Below are positions 50,745 to 60,316 of a DNA stretch of 64,000 nucleotides, piece after piece. Below the pieces are notes generated by a model that was not told the DNA's origin, made no database searches, and was given only the letters and a program-made list of their open reading frames with translations. How positions within the stretch are numbered: the first letter of the stretch is position 1; every line of letters begins with the position of its first letter. A program made the translations under genes and the position numbers. Source of the DNA: an uncultured Candidatus Saccharibacteria bacterium (GTDB lineage: Bacteria > Patescibacteriota > Saccharimonadia > Saccharimonadales > Saccharimonadaceae); assembly GCA_947165975.1 (NCBI GenBank), contig CAMVCL010000004.1, positions 1 through 64,000 on the forward strand, given 5' to 3'.

Positions 50745-51239
50745 ATGAAAAAGATTTGTGCGGTAATGGTGATTTTTGCGATGAGTTTGGTGGCGATGCC
50801 TGTTTTAGCAATTACCGAAAAACAAGAAGCGGCGATTGTTGATCGTTGTGAAATAATTCGTGATGGCTTAAAAGAAGTGCAAAAAAATGACGCTAGAGCT
50901 CGAGTACATTTGGGTGGACGCTATGAGTCAATATTAAGTAAATTCATCATGCCTCTAAATATGAGATTAGTTGAGAATAATCTACCGAGTGCAGATTTGG
51001 TAGAAAATCAAAATAGTTTTGCAGAAACTAAGACTTTATTTGTGAATGATTACATCAATTACCAACAAGAACTTGAAGAATTAGTTGCGATGGATTGCAA
51101 GAATGAACCAAATGATTTTTACGAAAAACTAGTAAAAGTGCGTCAAAAACGTAAAACGATGCAACAAGATGTGTTGAAGTTGAGAACTTTGATTACGAAT
51201 CAGATCAAGATTGTGATCGGAATAAAGGGGAAAGCTTAG
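50745..51239 (+). CDS. Secreted helical protein
   Basis: 164 residues. A signal peptide (KKICAVMVIFAMSLVAMPVLA) precedes a mature part that is almost all helical, with two cysteines (VDRCEIIRD, AMDCKNE) likely bridging helices. The ATG is 6 nt after TGATATAAT. The next gene starts directly after its stop (TAG ATG), so both belong to one unit. No family recognised; the helical pair plus the following membrane proteins suggest an envelope complex. Confidence 0.73.
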   Translation: MKKICAVMVIFAMSLVAMPVLAITEKQEAAIVDRCEIIRDGLKEVQKNDARARVHLGGRYESILSKFIMPLNMRLVENNLPSADLVENQNSFAETKTLFVNDYINYQQELEELVAMDCKNEPNDFYEKLVKVRQKRKTMQQDVLKLRTLITNQIKIVIGIKGKA

Positions 51240-51626
51240 ATGCAAGATAAAACGAACGAAAAAAATGAAAAAAAATGGATTCGTCACGGTAGCCGCAACC
51301 TGATTCTTCTTGGAGTTGGGGCGTCATTGTTGGCGATTATTGCTACTAGTATAAGTTTGGCAATTTATCATAATTCTGGTGATATTTATCTTGATAGATC
51401 ACGACCTGGTTTTTTGCCGGACGAGGTTGAAGCGCAAGCAGAAGAAGACGAAAAAGATGAAGATTATAGTTTTCCTAAAAATGGAAAATTAACGGCTGAG
51501 GATTTGGATGAATATTTAGAAAAAATAGATGTTGAAGTTAGAGCGATTGACTCCTATGATGATCCTTTTGGGGCTGGTGCTTTATCGGACGAAAAATTAG
51601 GTATTCCTAAAGCGGAGAACAAATAA
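51240..51626 (+). CDS. Single-pass membrane protein with acidic exterior tail
   Basis: 128 residues. A basic N-terminus (about 22 residues) precedes one helix (NLILLGVGASLLAIIATSISLAIYH), then an acidic tail (EAQAEEDEKDEDY...LDEYLEKIDVEVRAID). No family recognised. It begins at the base after the upstream stop, suggesting coupled translation. It is followed by a new promoter and the fibro-slime gene. Confidence 0.7.
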   Translation: MQDKTNEKNEKKWIRHGSRNLILLGVGASLLAIIATSISLAIYHNSGDIYLDRSRPGFLPDEVEAQAEEDEKDEDYSFPKNGKLTAEDLDEYLEKIDVEVRAIDSYDDPFGAGALSDEKLGIPKAENK

Positions 51627-51633
51627 TAAAAAC

Positions 51634-51662
51634 TTGATTTTTCTATAAAAAAAGCTTATACT
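51634..51662 (+). promoter_or_regulatory. Promoter of the fibro-slime gene
   Basis: TTGATT (51634-51639), a 17-nt spacer, TATACT (51657-51662), then GGAGAG before the ATG at 51679. Confidence 0.6.
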
Positions 51663-51678
51663 AAGAATGGAGAGTTAG

Positions 51679-52836
51679 ATGAAGAAGAAGCAAAAGCAAA
51701 ATATCAAGCAATTACGAATTCAAATGTTTGAGATTTTCTCAATGGTTGCTTTGGTGGCGGCGATTGGTTTTGCGGTTTTCGGGCTATCTAAAACGGTCTC
51801 AGATATTGATGATGCTGTGATTTCTAAGACGCCAGACGCGATTTTGGCAAGTGCTGGTGTTGCTGAAGATAAAGACGTGTTTTTGTCAGTGGCTTATTTT
51901 GACCAACGTGAAGATGAATGTATAGATATATACAATGCTAATGCCTGGAAAGAAGCGGCTAAGCGTCAGTTTGAATGGTCCGAATGTGGATATCATAATA
52001 AAGGTCTCGAACAAGGCTTGGTGGATTATCAGCTTGACAAAGAATACTTGCCAGTTGCTAAGGGAGGGAAGCTGACCTCGAATCGCGGTTTGACCGATTT
52101 AAAACGATGGTTCAATGCGGTTGACGGGAAGAGCGCAAGTTATATAGGCAATCTTAAAATGAATTATCAGGCTGATAATGCGGAGTTTTCATTCCATCAA
52201 AATGAATTTTATCCATTGGACGAAGTAGAATTTAGTAAAAATGATTCGGCGAACGATGATAGGCACAATCATTTGTTTACAATGAATTTTGCAGTGCCGT
52301 TTACTACGCTTTTAAGTGGTAATGAGAGCTTTGAGATTACGGCTGACGATGATACTTTTGTCTTTGTGGGTGATAAGCTGGCAGTTGATCTTGGTGGTAT
52401 TCATGGAGCAATGACTGGTCAATTCGTAATTCATGATAATGGTGATGTCTACGCTGGTGTAAATAACGAAGATATGGCATTTACTGGCGTGAAATTGAAT
52501 GAGGGCGATGGTTCAATTGTACGAATCTTCCATGCAGATCGTGATTCAAGTGAATCGGTGTTTAAGATTAAATTTACTGGAATGAACCTAAGTATAACTG
52601 ACTCTAAGCTCGCTAATCGCGAGGATGATGGTTTGCAGATTGCGTATGATCCAACTGATCCAGGTTATGTGGCGCCTTTAGGCGAAAGTTCTGTAGTCGA
52701 GCCAGACAATACTAGAGGATTTATCGTGTTGGCTACGGTTGAAGCCATAATGGTGATGGTGTTTGCGATTCTACTATCTTTATCGATCCGTGGTGTGGTC
52801 CGAAGAAAATTAGCTGAGACTCAGCAAAAGAAATAA
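51679..52836 (+). CDS. Fibro-slime-domain surface protein
   Basis: 385 residues. It is anchored by an N-terminal helix (FEIFSMVALVAAIGFAVFGL) and ends with a C-terminal helix (FIVLATVEAIMVMVFAILLSL). Between them is a fibro-slime domain: YPLDEVEFSKNDS, HNHLFTMNFAVPFTTLL, FEITADDDTFVFVGDKLAVDLGGIHGAM and VRIFHADRDSSESVFKIKF match the family's FxGDDDxWVFINGKLxxDLGGxH and FxAERHxxxSNF blocks. This PA14-like fold is typical of social or surface adhesion proteins of Fibrobacter and Dictyostelium. It probably presents a sugar-binding face to the host. Confidence 0.84.
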   Translation: MKKKQKQNIKQLRIQMFEIFSMVALVAAIGFAVFGLSKTVSDIDDAVISKTPDAILASAGVAEDKDVFLSVAYFDQREDECIDIYNANAWKEAAKRQFEWSECGYHNKGLEQGLVDYQLDKEYLPVAKGGKLTSNRGLTDLKRWFNAVDGKSASYIGNLKMNYQADNAEFSFHQNEFYPLDEVEFSKNDSANDDRHNHLFTMNFAVPFTTLLSGNESFEITADDDTFVFVGDKLAVDLGGIHGAMTGQFVIHDNGDVYAGVNNEDMAFTGVKLNEGDGSIVRIFHADRDSSESVFKIKFTGMNLSITDSKLANREDDGLQIAYDPTDPGYVAPLGESSVVEPDNTRGFIVLATVEAIMVMVFAILLSLSIRGVVRRKLAETQQKK

Positions 52837-52851
52837 TTTTGGAGATTTAAG

Positions 52852-53184
52852 TTATTTCTTGGGTTTGCTGATGTTGGCTGGTCTACCATATTCTGGGATG
52901 ATGATGGGATGAATATTGCCATGATGATCTTTTAAAGGGATGTTCAGTTCATGAGACAAAGTATTAACTATTGATGCGCCAATTCTCAGTCCAGTGAAAG
53001 AGCCTGGGCCTGACATAAAAGTAATTTCGGTAATATCTTGCCAATCTTTGTGGTTTTCTTGAAGTTTGTCATGAATGAATTGTAATAACTTTTCAGCAAG
53101 ATCGTTAGCAAAAACTTGACGATATTCTTGGTCGTTGAGTTTAAGGATGGTTTCTGGTGTAGAAGTATCTAAATATAGATCCAT
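52852..53184 (-). CDS. tsaB: TsaB-like protein, short form
   Basis: 110 residues; ordinary TsaB has 200-230. The N-terminal LYLDTSTPETIL and the signature FMSGPGSFTGLRIGASIVNTLS are clear, but the second ASKHA lobe is absent. TsaB partners TsaD and TsaE to make t6A37 in tRNAs that read ANN codons. The ATG lies 6 nt after TGCTATAAT on the minus strand, and tsaE is the next gene upstream. It may be a reduced but working dimer module, or a decayed gene; I favour the former because the reading frame is intact. Confidence 0.82.
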   Translation of the reverse strand: MDLYLDTSTPETILKLNDQEYRQVFANDLAEKLLQFIHDKLQENHKDWQDITEITFMSGPGSFTGLRIGASIVNTLSHELNIPLKDHHGNIHPIIIPEYGRPANISKPKK

Positions 53185-53224
53185 AGAGATATTATAGCAT
53201 AGAGTGAAGAGATGTTTAGGGAGG

Positions 53225-53629
53225 CTATTGTGTTACACTTCTAGTGCCGTCTTCATTATATTTAATGGTAATAATAATGTGGTCTTTAGGCAGGATATCA
53301 GTAACAGATTCACCCCATTCAACAATAATGATATTATTTTTGTCGGTAATATTTTCAGATAAATCTTCTGACATTAGTCCCGGATCGGAAAGTCGGTAAA
53401 AATCGTAGTGAATTAGGTTACCACCCTGTGGCAAGGCGTAAGTTTTGGAAATAGTAAAGCTAGGACTAGTGATCGGCTCTTTAATGCCGAGACCTATAGC
53501 TAGACCGCGTACAAAAGTGGTTTTGCCGGCACCTACATCGCCGACTAATTCAATTATGGAAGGGCAATGGATTCTTTTAGCGAAAGCTTTGCCATATTCG
53601 AGCATCTCTTGTTCAGTTTTAATAATCAT
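53225..53629 (-). CDS. tsaE: tRNA threonylcarbamoyladenosine biosynthesis ATPase TsaE
   Basis: 134 residues, normal length. Walker A GDVGAGKTTFVRGLAIGLG, SPSFTISKTY, LIHYDFYRL and the C-terminal VEWGESVTDILP are typical. It fuels the TsaBD complex for t6A synthesis. It shares a palindromic promoter with divergent murC; the ATG is 10 nt from TGATATAAT on its strand. Confidence 0.94.
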   Translation of the reverse strand: MIIKTEQEMLEYGKAFAKRIHCPSIIELVGDVGAGKTTFVRGLAIGLGIKEPITSPSFTISKTYALPQGGNLIHYDFYRLSDPGLMSEDLSENITDKNNIIIVEWGESVTDILPKDHIIITIKYNEDGTRSVTQ

Positions 53630-53630
53630 T

Positions 53631-53647
53631 GTATAATATATTATATC
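53631..53647. promoter_or_regulatory. Palindromic divergent promoter between tsaE and murC
   Basis: TATAATATATTATA gives a -10 box on each strand, 10 nt before each ATG. It is nearly the same as the palindrome at 2510-2529. Confidence 0.6.
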
Positions 53648-54934
53648 ATGAGAATATATATATCTGGTATATCTGGTACGGGAATGGGGCCATTGGCGTT
53701 AATGGCAAAACAGGCTGGATTTGAAGTATTTGGTTCGGACTTACATGAGGGCGCGATTTATCATGAACTAGAGGAATCAGGTATTGATGTGAAGATTGGT
53801 CCGCAGGACGGCGAGTTTTTACGTGAGAAATTAGAGGGAGGGATTGATTGGTTTGTGTATACTTCAGCCTTGCCAGAGGATCATGCTGAATTAGCTATGG
53901 CGAAGCAGGCTGGTATTAAATGCACAAAGCGTGATGATTTTACGGCGTTTTTGGTAGAAAAACTAGGCCTTAAAATGGTAGCAGTAGCAGGAACTCATGG
54001 TAAAACTACTACTACGGCGATGATTGTGTGGGCGGCACTTAAAATGAAACTACCGGTCTCGTATATCGTAGGGACAACTTTGGGTTTTGCGCCGTCGGGT
54101 TCATATAAAAAAGGCGATAGATATTTTGTTTATGAGGCAGATGAATATGATCGAAATTTTTTAAAATATTATCCTTGGCTTGCGATAATTCCAGCAATAT
54201 CTTATGATCATCCAGATATTTATCCGACACGTGAAGATTACCAGAAAGCGTTTGAACAATTTAAATCACAAAGTAAAAATGTGGTTGAGGTTGTCGATGG
54301 AAAAATTACACTAGCTAATGAGGAAATGCCAGGTTTTGAATCGGGTGACTTTAAATTGGCTGGTGAAGTGAGACGACTAGATGCCTGTTTGGCAGCAGAA
54401 GCGATTGAGAGTATTGAAACAGATAGAGCAATAACTGATGGGATAATGATTGAGGCTGACTCAACAAATGTAATTGATGTTCTAAATGAATTTCCTGGCG
54501 TAGGAAGAAGATTTGAGAGGATTGCTGAAGGCGTTTATACGGATTATGCGCATCATCCAGAAGAAATCGCCGCAACTATTGATGTGGCAAGAGATGAGGC
54601 GAGACTACGTAACAAGAAAGGTGTGGCAGTGGTTTATCAACCGCATCAAAATACGAGGCAGTATGAAGTACGTGATGGCTATAAAGGGGCGTTTTTGGGG
54701 GCAGATGTAGTATTTTGGTTACCAACTTATTTAACAAGAGAAAATCCGGACTTGAAAGTATTGACGCCAGAAGAGTTGTCTGGTGACTTAGTAAATAAAA
54801 ATATCGTCAAAACTACAGAACTATCACCAGAGTTAAAAAAAGAACTAAAAACATTACTGGAAGACGATTATTTAGTGGTATTGATGACGGCTGGACCGGC
54901 GGATGGATGGTTACGCGAAAATTTTTCTAAATAG
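53648..54934 (+). CDS. murC: UDP-N-acetylmuramate-alanine ligase
   Basis: 428 residues from the ATG at 53648. N-terminal ISGISGTGMGPLALMAKQAGFEVFGSD, the ATP loop VAGTHGKTTTTAMI, the central-domain segment YEADEYDRNFLKYYPWLAIIPAISYDHPDIY and a Mur ligase C-terminal domain (YTDYAHHPEEIAATI, YQPHQNTR) identify MurC. Mpl is a close alternative, but the motifs fit MurC. It adds L-Ala to UDP-MurNAc, continuing the pathway of murB. Confidence 0.93.
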   Translation: MRIYISGISGTGMGPLALMAKQAGFEVFGSDLHEGAIYHELEESGIDVKIGPQDGEFLREKLEGGIDWFVYTSALPEDHAELAMAKQAGIKCTKRDDFTAFLVEKLGLKMVAVAGTHGKTTTTAMIVWAALKMKLPVSYIVGTTLGFAPSGSYKKGDRYFVYEADEYDRNFLKYYPWLAIIPAISYDHPDIYPTREDYQKAFEQFKSQSKNVVEVVDGKITLANEEMPGFESGDFKLAGEVRRLDACLAAEAIESIETDRAITDGIMIEADSTNVIDVLNEFPGVGRRFERIAEGVYTDYAHHPEEIAATIDVARDEARLRNKKGVAVVYQPHQNTRQYEVRDGYKGAFLGADVVFWLPTYLTRENPDLKVLTPEELSGDLVNKNIVKTTELSPELKKELKTLLEDDYLVVLMTAGPADGWLRENFSK

Positions 54935-54975
54935 TTTTTGATTTTCGATTCTGGTTGTGGTAAAATGTGAATAGT

Positions 54976-55458
54976 ATGATTTCTAAGGGTGAAGGTATTA
55001 CTGGTGATAATAAAGCATTAGTTGGTGTTTTGATTGCATTATGCTCTGTGATGGTGTTATTAATTGGTGGGATAGTTGTTGTAAAGATAAATCAGAATGA
55101 TAATCTTGAGCCTGAATTAGTGTATGAGGAAGAGGATGTAGAGTTAACTCCTAAATCAAGCCTAGAAGAGTATATGAATGAAACAAATGAACAGTTGAAT
55201 AATGCTGCTACCAATGAAGAAAAAGCTATAATCTATACGGATCGTGCGGCTGAATTATTGGATAGGCATTTAGATGGAGAGGGGGATTATTCTGAACAGA
55301 TCTTAGCGGATGCATATAAAGCTGAGGAGTTAGATCCTACTGGTGACACGGCATATGCGATATATATGTATGAACGAGAGCTTGGTTCGAAGGAGAAAGC
55401 TAATGAATACTTGAAGATAGCGGAAGAGCGTGGCCATGTGGCAGGAGGGATGGGGTAA
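54976..55458 (+). CDS. Single-pass membrane protein with TPR-like helices
   Basis: 160 residues from the ATG at 54976 (9 nt after TGGTAAAAT; a GTG at 54967 is also possible). One helix (ALVGVLIALCSVMVLLIGGIVVVKI), an acidic linker, then helices with TPR-like spacing (AIIYTDRAAELLDRHLDGEG..., ADAYKAEELDPTGDTAYAIYMYERELG). The large adhesin gene starts 1 nt after its stop. A scaffold or assembly role for that adhesin is inferred from the pairing. Confidence 0.7.
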   Translation: MISKGEGITGDNKALVGVLIALCSVMVLLIGGIVVVKINQNDNLEPELVYEEEDVELTPKSSLEEYMNETNEQLNNAATNEEKAIIYTDRAAELLDRHLDGEGDYSEQILADAYKAEELDPTGDTAYAIYMYERELGSKEKANEYLKIAEERGHVAGGMG

Positions 55459-55459
55459 A

Positions 55460-58400
55460 ATGAAAAAAATATTAATATGTATTGCTGTAGTATTGTCGAC
55501 TATTTTTATTACTAGTGGCGTTACAAATTCGGATGTATATGCTGCGACAGGAAAACAGGTCTGTAAAAACGATAAAGCAAATGGCGCCATTAAAGATGGG
55601 TGTAAATGTGCTAGTAGTTTTGGCTGGACCTATGGTTGTGGAATGCTTTGGATTAGTGGTAGTAGTAGTTCCTCAGATGTTAGTGATACTGTGACTGCAA
55701 CGGCAAGTACTGGCAAAATGACGATTTATTTGCATGGTGCAGTTTTTGCGAGCAGTAATTATCCTGCTAAGAGAATCAAGTTGATAAAGGGTACGAGTAA
55801 AATTAAAGGAATCAGTAGCGCGAACAAACATAGTACTTATGCCCCGTTTGATAATACTCCGTCACAGATTGATCGAAAAGCGAACAGTAAGAATGGTACT
55901 TTTTCTTCAAATGTAAAATCTTTTAAGCTAGATATTGAAAAGCTAATAAAAACAGAAGGCAATAATTATGTTACGAGTGGAAATTATCATGTCTATACTG
56001 TGCCGATTCAGGTATTTCGTTGTTTTAATAATTACACTAGTAACGATGCATGTTTTTCGAGCCGCTCCGATTTGAAAATTTCCGTTCCTGCTGAACCGCC
56101 AAAAGTTACGATTAAATTAACTGCAAATGCGGTGACGACTAACGGAACGTTGCTTCAGCAGAATATTAGCAGTGATAGTAAAACTGTGAATCAAGGTAGC
56201 TCTGCAACATTAACAGTCAATAATAATAATTATAATAATGCTGGTTATACTTTTGTGGGATGGCGTGACAATGCGAGCTCTGGTTCATTGACTAGTGGTA
56301 ATACTTATACCAAAACTATTTCTGCGAGCCAAACGGTTTATGCAGTTTATGAACGAAATACTTTTGGTGGTAGGATTGAGGCGTCTGGTGAAACTAGTGG
56401 TTCAATAGGATATACGTCTTCCTCGTCTGGGAGTCCGAAGTATTTGAAGATTTCCAATTGTTCACCGACTGATGGATGCAAAGTTGCATTTACTGATTAT
56501 ATGAAGAGGATTTCTGGATCAGGTTCGACTAGCTATCAGGTTTCTAGGACTTCAAACTATTTTACTTCAACACGTGGGGTAGCTAATAATACCAATGTTG
56601 CGAGTGGTAATTCTGGCAATGTGAATGGGGAGAAAGTTGCATCAGATCCTTCAAGTGGACAGTTTACGCTATATCCAGGCATGGTAGTATGTGAACGACT
56701 ATCATTTAAGGCGCACTCTGATGATTCCGATAATACAACTATCGCTTTGTGTGTGGCAGCAGAAGGTAATGCACAACCGCCTGATCCTGGGGATTCCGAT
56801 ACGAATGATCCGTCTGGAGATAGCTCTTTTGTAAATATTAAGGTGAAAAACAATACCGTAAATGCCTATAATAAGTATCAAAAAACAGTTTATGCAAAAC
56901 CATTTGATAATCTATCGTATTTGGCAACTTATAATCCAATACTGCAGTACACATACGACTTGATTCCGCAAAAAATGAGAATAGATAGTGGCACAATTTA
57001 TCCTACAGATGGAAATAATACAACTAGATATCTAGGTAGGAATAATTCGACTTCTATTTTATCGATGTTTAATTACTATAAAAACAGTGGCACGAATAAT
57101 GGTAGAAATCTTAGAAATTGGAATAACGGTGTTAATGTATATAGCGAAAACTTTACTAGTAATATGAGTCAAAATTATACTTATAATGGTGGTTTGACTG
57201 AAAAAAGGCAGATGGATAATTCTCATGATGTAGGTATAAATGAGGTTGGCCGAAGTTTGGTGGAAAAAATCTCAACCAATGTGAATGATGCTGTTAAAAC
57301 TACTCCTGGCCAGGTTTCGTTTACGTTATCGGATAATTCGAATATAGGTAATGTTAGTACTGTAGCAAGAGAAAAGTCTGCAAACGCTTTGGTGCCATAT
57401 AATTATGAAAATTCAACAAGAATTATTTCGAATAGCGACAACACGGTTTTGTATGCGGGTGAGCCTGTGATGATTGACTACGACTATAGTATTAATCCAA
57501 AAACTAACAATCTTACAACTAATCCAGGTGAGAATCGTAAGTATGCGACAACAGTAGGTAATCCAAAGTGGAAACTGGAATTTTGTGTTGGTCAAGCTAA
57601 TTGTGATCAGAATTCTTTTACCTATACAACGTCAGAGAAATTGAATTCTACTGAGCATCGTGACTTTAGTATCGCTACTAAAGAAAAAATGCTAAACGGT
57701 AGAACTGGTGATGATTCGATAAAATTAAGTACTAGTATTAATATACCTGATGTTGCTGCCGGAACACGTGTTTGTATCAGATCGGTGATTTTCCCGGCTA
57801 CTAGTGGTAGAGACGATAATTATAGCAATCCAGACGGAGATGGTAAATGGGCGTATTCTGCACCAGTATGTTTTGTGGTGGCAAAGAAACCAAGTTTGCA
57901 GGTTTGGGGCGGAAACGTTTATTCGCGTGGTCGAATTAATACTGGATTAAGTGTAAAGAGATCGTTATCGGGCTATAGCAACGCTCCTTATTCGGTGGAA
58001 GGTTCTGGTAGTAATTATGTATTTGGTTCATTTGGTGAAAATGGTTTGATAGCTGGAAGTACAGTTGTGGGCTTTTCTAGTGGAGCGAGTACTGGTTATG
58101 CAAGAAACACTGATGGCGTACTTTCGCCTAACCCGTTTATTGTTAATACGGTTGCGAATACGCCAGATGCTGGTGGCGGTCGTTCTGTTTCGCTTTGCGA
58201 TAGGAGCCCGTTGACTTTTGCAAATAGTACATGTGGAAGCGGTTTTGTGGGGATGGTTGGAAGAGCGGCAGGATCAACCGATATAGAGAATGACAAGTAT
58301 AATATCTTAGCAAGTTTTATTCGTGATGTTGAAGATGGTAAAAAAGTTTCTGGGGTAGTTACGTTAAATGATAGGAGTAAGGCACAGCCAGATGGAACAT

Positions 58401-58927
58401 ATTATTATCGTGGAGATGACGATTTGGTCCTCAATGCGCAAAGTGTAGCACAATCAACGATTCAAATGGTGCATTCCGACAAGACAATATATATTAAGGG
58501 TAATTTATTGTATGACGACGAATACGAGAAATACACTCAATTACCTAAACTAGTACTATATGGCAAGAACGTAGCAATTGATTGTAACGTATCTAGAATA
58601 GATGCTCTAATCGTAGCAGATGAGAAAGTAATCACTTGTGATAACTTTAATGGCGATATCAGTGCTGCTAATTTCACTGACGCTATTAAAGCCCGTATCA
58701 ATGACGCTAAGAACTCTAACCAACTATTCATCAATGGTGCAGTGGTAAGTAAGAGCCTGATCGCTAACCGTACCTATGGTGCTGCTACTGGTGCTAACTC
58801 CATTATCCCATCTGAAGTAATTAACTTTGATCCAACCCTTTATATGTGGGGAGGTCTTGGCAATGATGAAGGTGGTGATGGTAATCTTGAAGTTACGATG
58901 TTTAAAGAGTTAGCACCACGAAGATAG
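55460..58927 (+). CDS. Large secreted adhesin-like protein with InlB-type repeat
   Basis: 1155 residues from the ATG at 55460. A signal peptide (KKILICIAVVLSTIFITSG) precedes an N-terminal Cys/Ser-rich segment and beta domains. A Listeria-Bacteroides (InlB B-) repeat follows (NAGYTFVGWRDNASSGSL...QTVYAVYER, about residues 255-295), then a long Asn/Thr/Ser-rich beta region. The last 130 residues (IKGNLLYDDEYEKYTQLPKLVLYG, SRIDALIVADEKVITCDNFN) use C-ending codons and are shared with the partial gene at the left edge. The C-terminal module resembles the ends of PilX-associated surface proteins. It has no transmembrane anchor. It is presumably a pilus-linked or released adhesin. Confidence 0.8.
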   Translation: MKKILICIAVVLSTIFITSGVTNSDVYAATGKQVCKNDKANGAIKDGCKCASSFGWTYGCGMLWISGSSSSSDVSDTVTATASTGKMTIYLHGAVFASSNYPAKRIKLIKGTSKIKGISSANKHSTYAPFDNTPSQIDRKANSKNGTFSSNVKSFKLDIEKLIKTEGNNYVTSGNYHVYTVPIQVFRCFNNYTSNDACFSSRSDLKISVPAEPPKVTIKLTANAVTTNGTLLQQNISSDSKTVNQGSSATLTVNNNNYNNAGYTFVGWRDNASSGSLTSGNTYTKTISASQTVYAVYERNTFGGRIEASGETSGSIGYTSSSSGSPKYLKISNCSPTDGCKVAFTDYMKRISGSGSTSYQVSRTSNYFTSTRGVANNTNVASGNSGNVNGEKVASDPSSGQFTLYPGMVVCERLSFKAHSDDSDNTTIALCVAAEGNAQPPDPGDSDTNDPSGDSSFVNIKVKNNTVNAYNKYQKTVYAKPFDNLSYLATYNPILQYTYDLIPQKMRIDSGTIYPTDGNNTTRYLGRNNSTSILSMFNYYKNSGTNNGRNLRNWNNGVNVYSENFTSNMSQNYTYNGGLTEKRQMDNSHDVGINEVGRSLVEKISTNVNDAVKTTPGQVSFTLSDNSNIGNVSTVAREKSANALVPYNYENSTRIISNSDNTVLYAGEPVMIDYDYSINPKTNNLTTNPGENRKYATTVGNPKWKLEFCVGQANCDQNSFTYTTSEKLNSTEHRDFSIATKEKMLNGRTGDDSIKLSTSINIPDVAAGTRVCIRSVIFPATSGRDDNYSNPDGDGKWAYSAPVCFVVAKKPSLQVWGGNVYSRGRINTGLSVKRSLSGYSNAPYSVEGSGSNYVFGSFGENGLIAGSTVVGFSSGASTGYARNTDGVLSPNPFIVNTVANTPDAGGGRSVSLCDRSPLTFANSTCGSGFVGMVGRAAGSTDIENDKYNILASFIRDVEDGKKVSGVVTLNDRSKAQPDGTYYYRGDDDLVLNAQSVAQSTIQMVHSDKTIYIKGNLLYDDEYEKYTQLPKLVLYGKNVAIDCNVSRIDALIVADEKVITCDNFNGDISAANFTDAIKARINDAKNSNQLFINGAVVSKSLIANRTYGAATGANSIIPSEVINFDPTLYMWGGLGNDEGGDGNLEVTMFKELAPRR

Positions 58928-58947
58928 AGCGTGATATAATAGGGGGT

Positions 58948-60297
58948 ATGAAGACTAAGAGTCAATTCGTGTGTCAACAATGCGGGGCTTCCTATGCTAA
59001 ATGGGTAGGTCAGTGCACGAATTGTCAGGCTTGGAATTCTTTAGTTGAACAAGTTGTTTCGGATAGTAATGGAGCAAAATCGGCGTTAGAGAAAGGACGT
59101 GCGTCTGGTAAGAAGCTTGATTTTGTAAAAATATCTACAATCGTGCCTTCTGATGCGAAGGCGAGATTGTTAACTGAATTTGATGATCTTAATAACGTAC
59201 TTGGTGGAGGAATTTTGATGGGCTCAGTTTCTTTACTTGCGGGACAACCGGGGATTGGTAAATCTACATTATTAATGCAAATATGTGCGGAAATTGCAAA
59301 ACAACATAATGTTTTGTATGTTTCGGGTGAAGAATCGGCTGGACAAGTGAAATTACGTGCAGTGCGTCTAGGCGCCGAATCGAACAAATTGAGTTTTGCT
59401 GCTTCAACTTCGGCGAATGATATTGCAAAAACGATCGAAACGGGGGAATTTGATTTAGTGATAGTTGATTCGATTCAAACGTTAGCGATGGATGAAATCT
59501 CTTCGGCGCCTGGGACTGTTTCACAAGTGACGAATTCTGGTAATTTAATAATTAGAGCAGCAAAGTCGACTGATACGGCAGTGGTGATCGTTGGTCATGT
59601 GACTAAAGATGGAACTCTTGCCGGACCAAAAGTATTAGAGCATCTAGTAGATGTAGTTCTTAATTTTGAAGGTGATAGATATGGTGGGTTCAAAACTGTA
59701 CGAGCAGTAAAGAATCGTTTTGGATCAACTAACGAAGTGGCGATTTTTGAAATGTTGGGGTCAGGACTTAGGGAAGTTCAAAATCCATCAGCAGCATTAT
59801 TGGCAGAACGAACCAATACTGATGGTTCGATAATCCTTGCGACTTTAGAGGGGAATCGTCCGATTTTAGTAGAAATTCAGGCGCTTTGTACTAAATCTAA
59901 TTTTGGGTATCCTAAAAGGACTGCGTCAGGATTCGATATTAATAGATTAAATCTGCTGATTGCAGTATTGGAGAGAAGAACGAAGCTAAAATTGTCGGAC
60001 AAGGATATTTTTATCAACGTGGTGGGTGGGATGAAATTGGCGGACTCAGCAGCAGATTTGGCGGTTTGTATGGCAATTGCTTCGGCGGTGGCAGGTAGAA
60101 AACTAGGCGAGGAATATGTGGTGTTTGGAGAGGTGGGGTTAGGCGGTGAAATTCGCTCGGCGTTCCGTGCTGATCAAAGAATTGCAGAGGCAAAGAAACT
60201 TGGCTTTAAACATGCGATTGGGCCAGCAACTATACACGATAAGTTCGTAATTCCCGTAAATGATCTTAGGACGAGTCTGATAAAATACATAAAATAA
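58948..60297 (+). CDS. radA: DNA repair protein RadA
   Basis: 449 residues. The N-terminal C4 zinc finger CQQCGASYAKWVGQCTNC, the Walker A GQPGIGKSTLL, the RadA KNRFG motif (AVKNRFGSTNEVAIFEM) and a C-terminal Lon-like domain (VVGGMKLADSAADLAVCMAIASAV) are complete. It is a RecA-family branch-migration helicase. The ATG is 7 nt after TGATATAAT. It heads a group of repair genes (radA, ruvC, ruvA), each with its own -10. Confidence 0.97.
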   Translation: MKTKSQFVCQQCGASYAKWVGQCTNCQAWNSLVEQVVSDSNGAKSALEKGRASGKKLDFVKISTIVPSDAKARLLTEFDDLNNVLGGGILMGSVSLLAGQPGIGKSTLLMQICAEIAKQHNVLYVSGEESAGQVKLRAVRLGAESNKLSFAASTSANDIAKTIETGEFDLVIVDSIQTLAMDEISSAPGTVSQVTNSGNLIIRAAKSTDTAVVIVGHVTKDGTLAGPKVLEHLVDVVLNFEGDRYGGFKTVRAVKNRFGSTNEVAIFEMLGSGLREVQNPSAALLAERTNTDGSIILATLEGNRPILVEIQALCTKSNFGYPKRTASGFDINRLNLLIAVLERRTKLKLSDKDIFINVVGGMKLADSAADLAVCMAIASAVAGRKLGEEYVVFGEVGLGGEIRSAFRADQRIAEAKKLGFKHAIGPATIHDKFVIPVNDLRTSLIKYIK

Positions 60298-60316
60298 TTG
60301 ATGTTATAATACTCTT

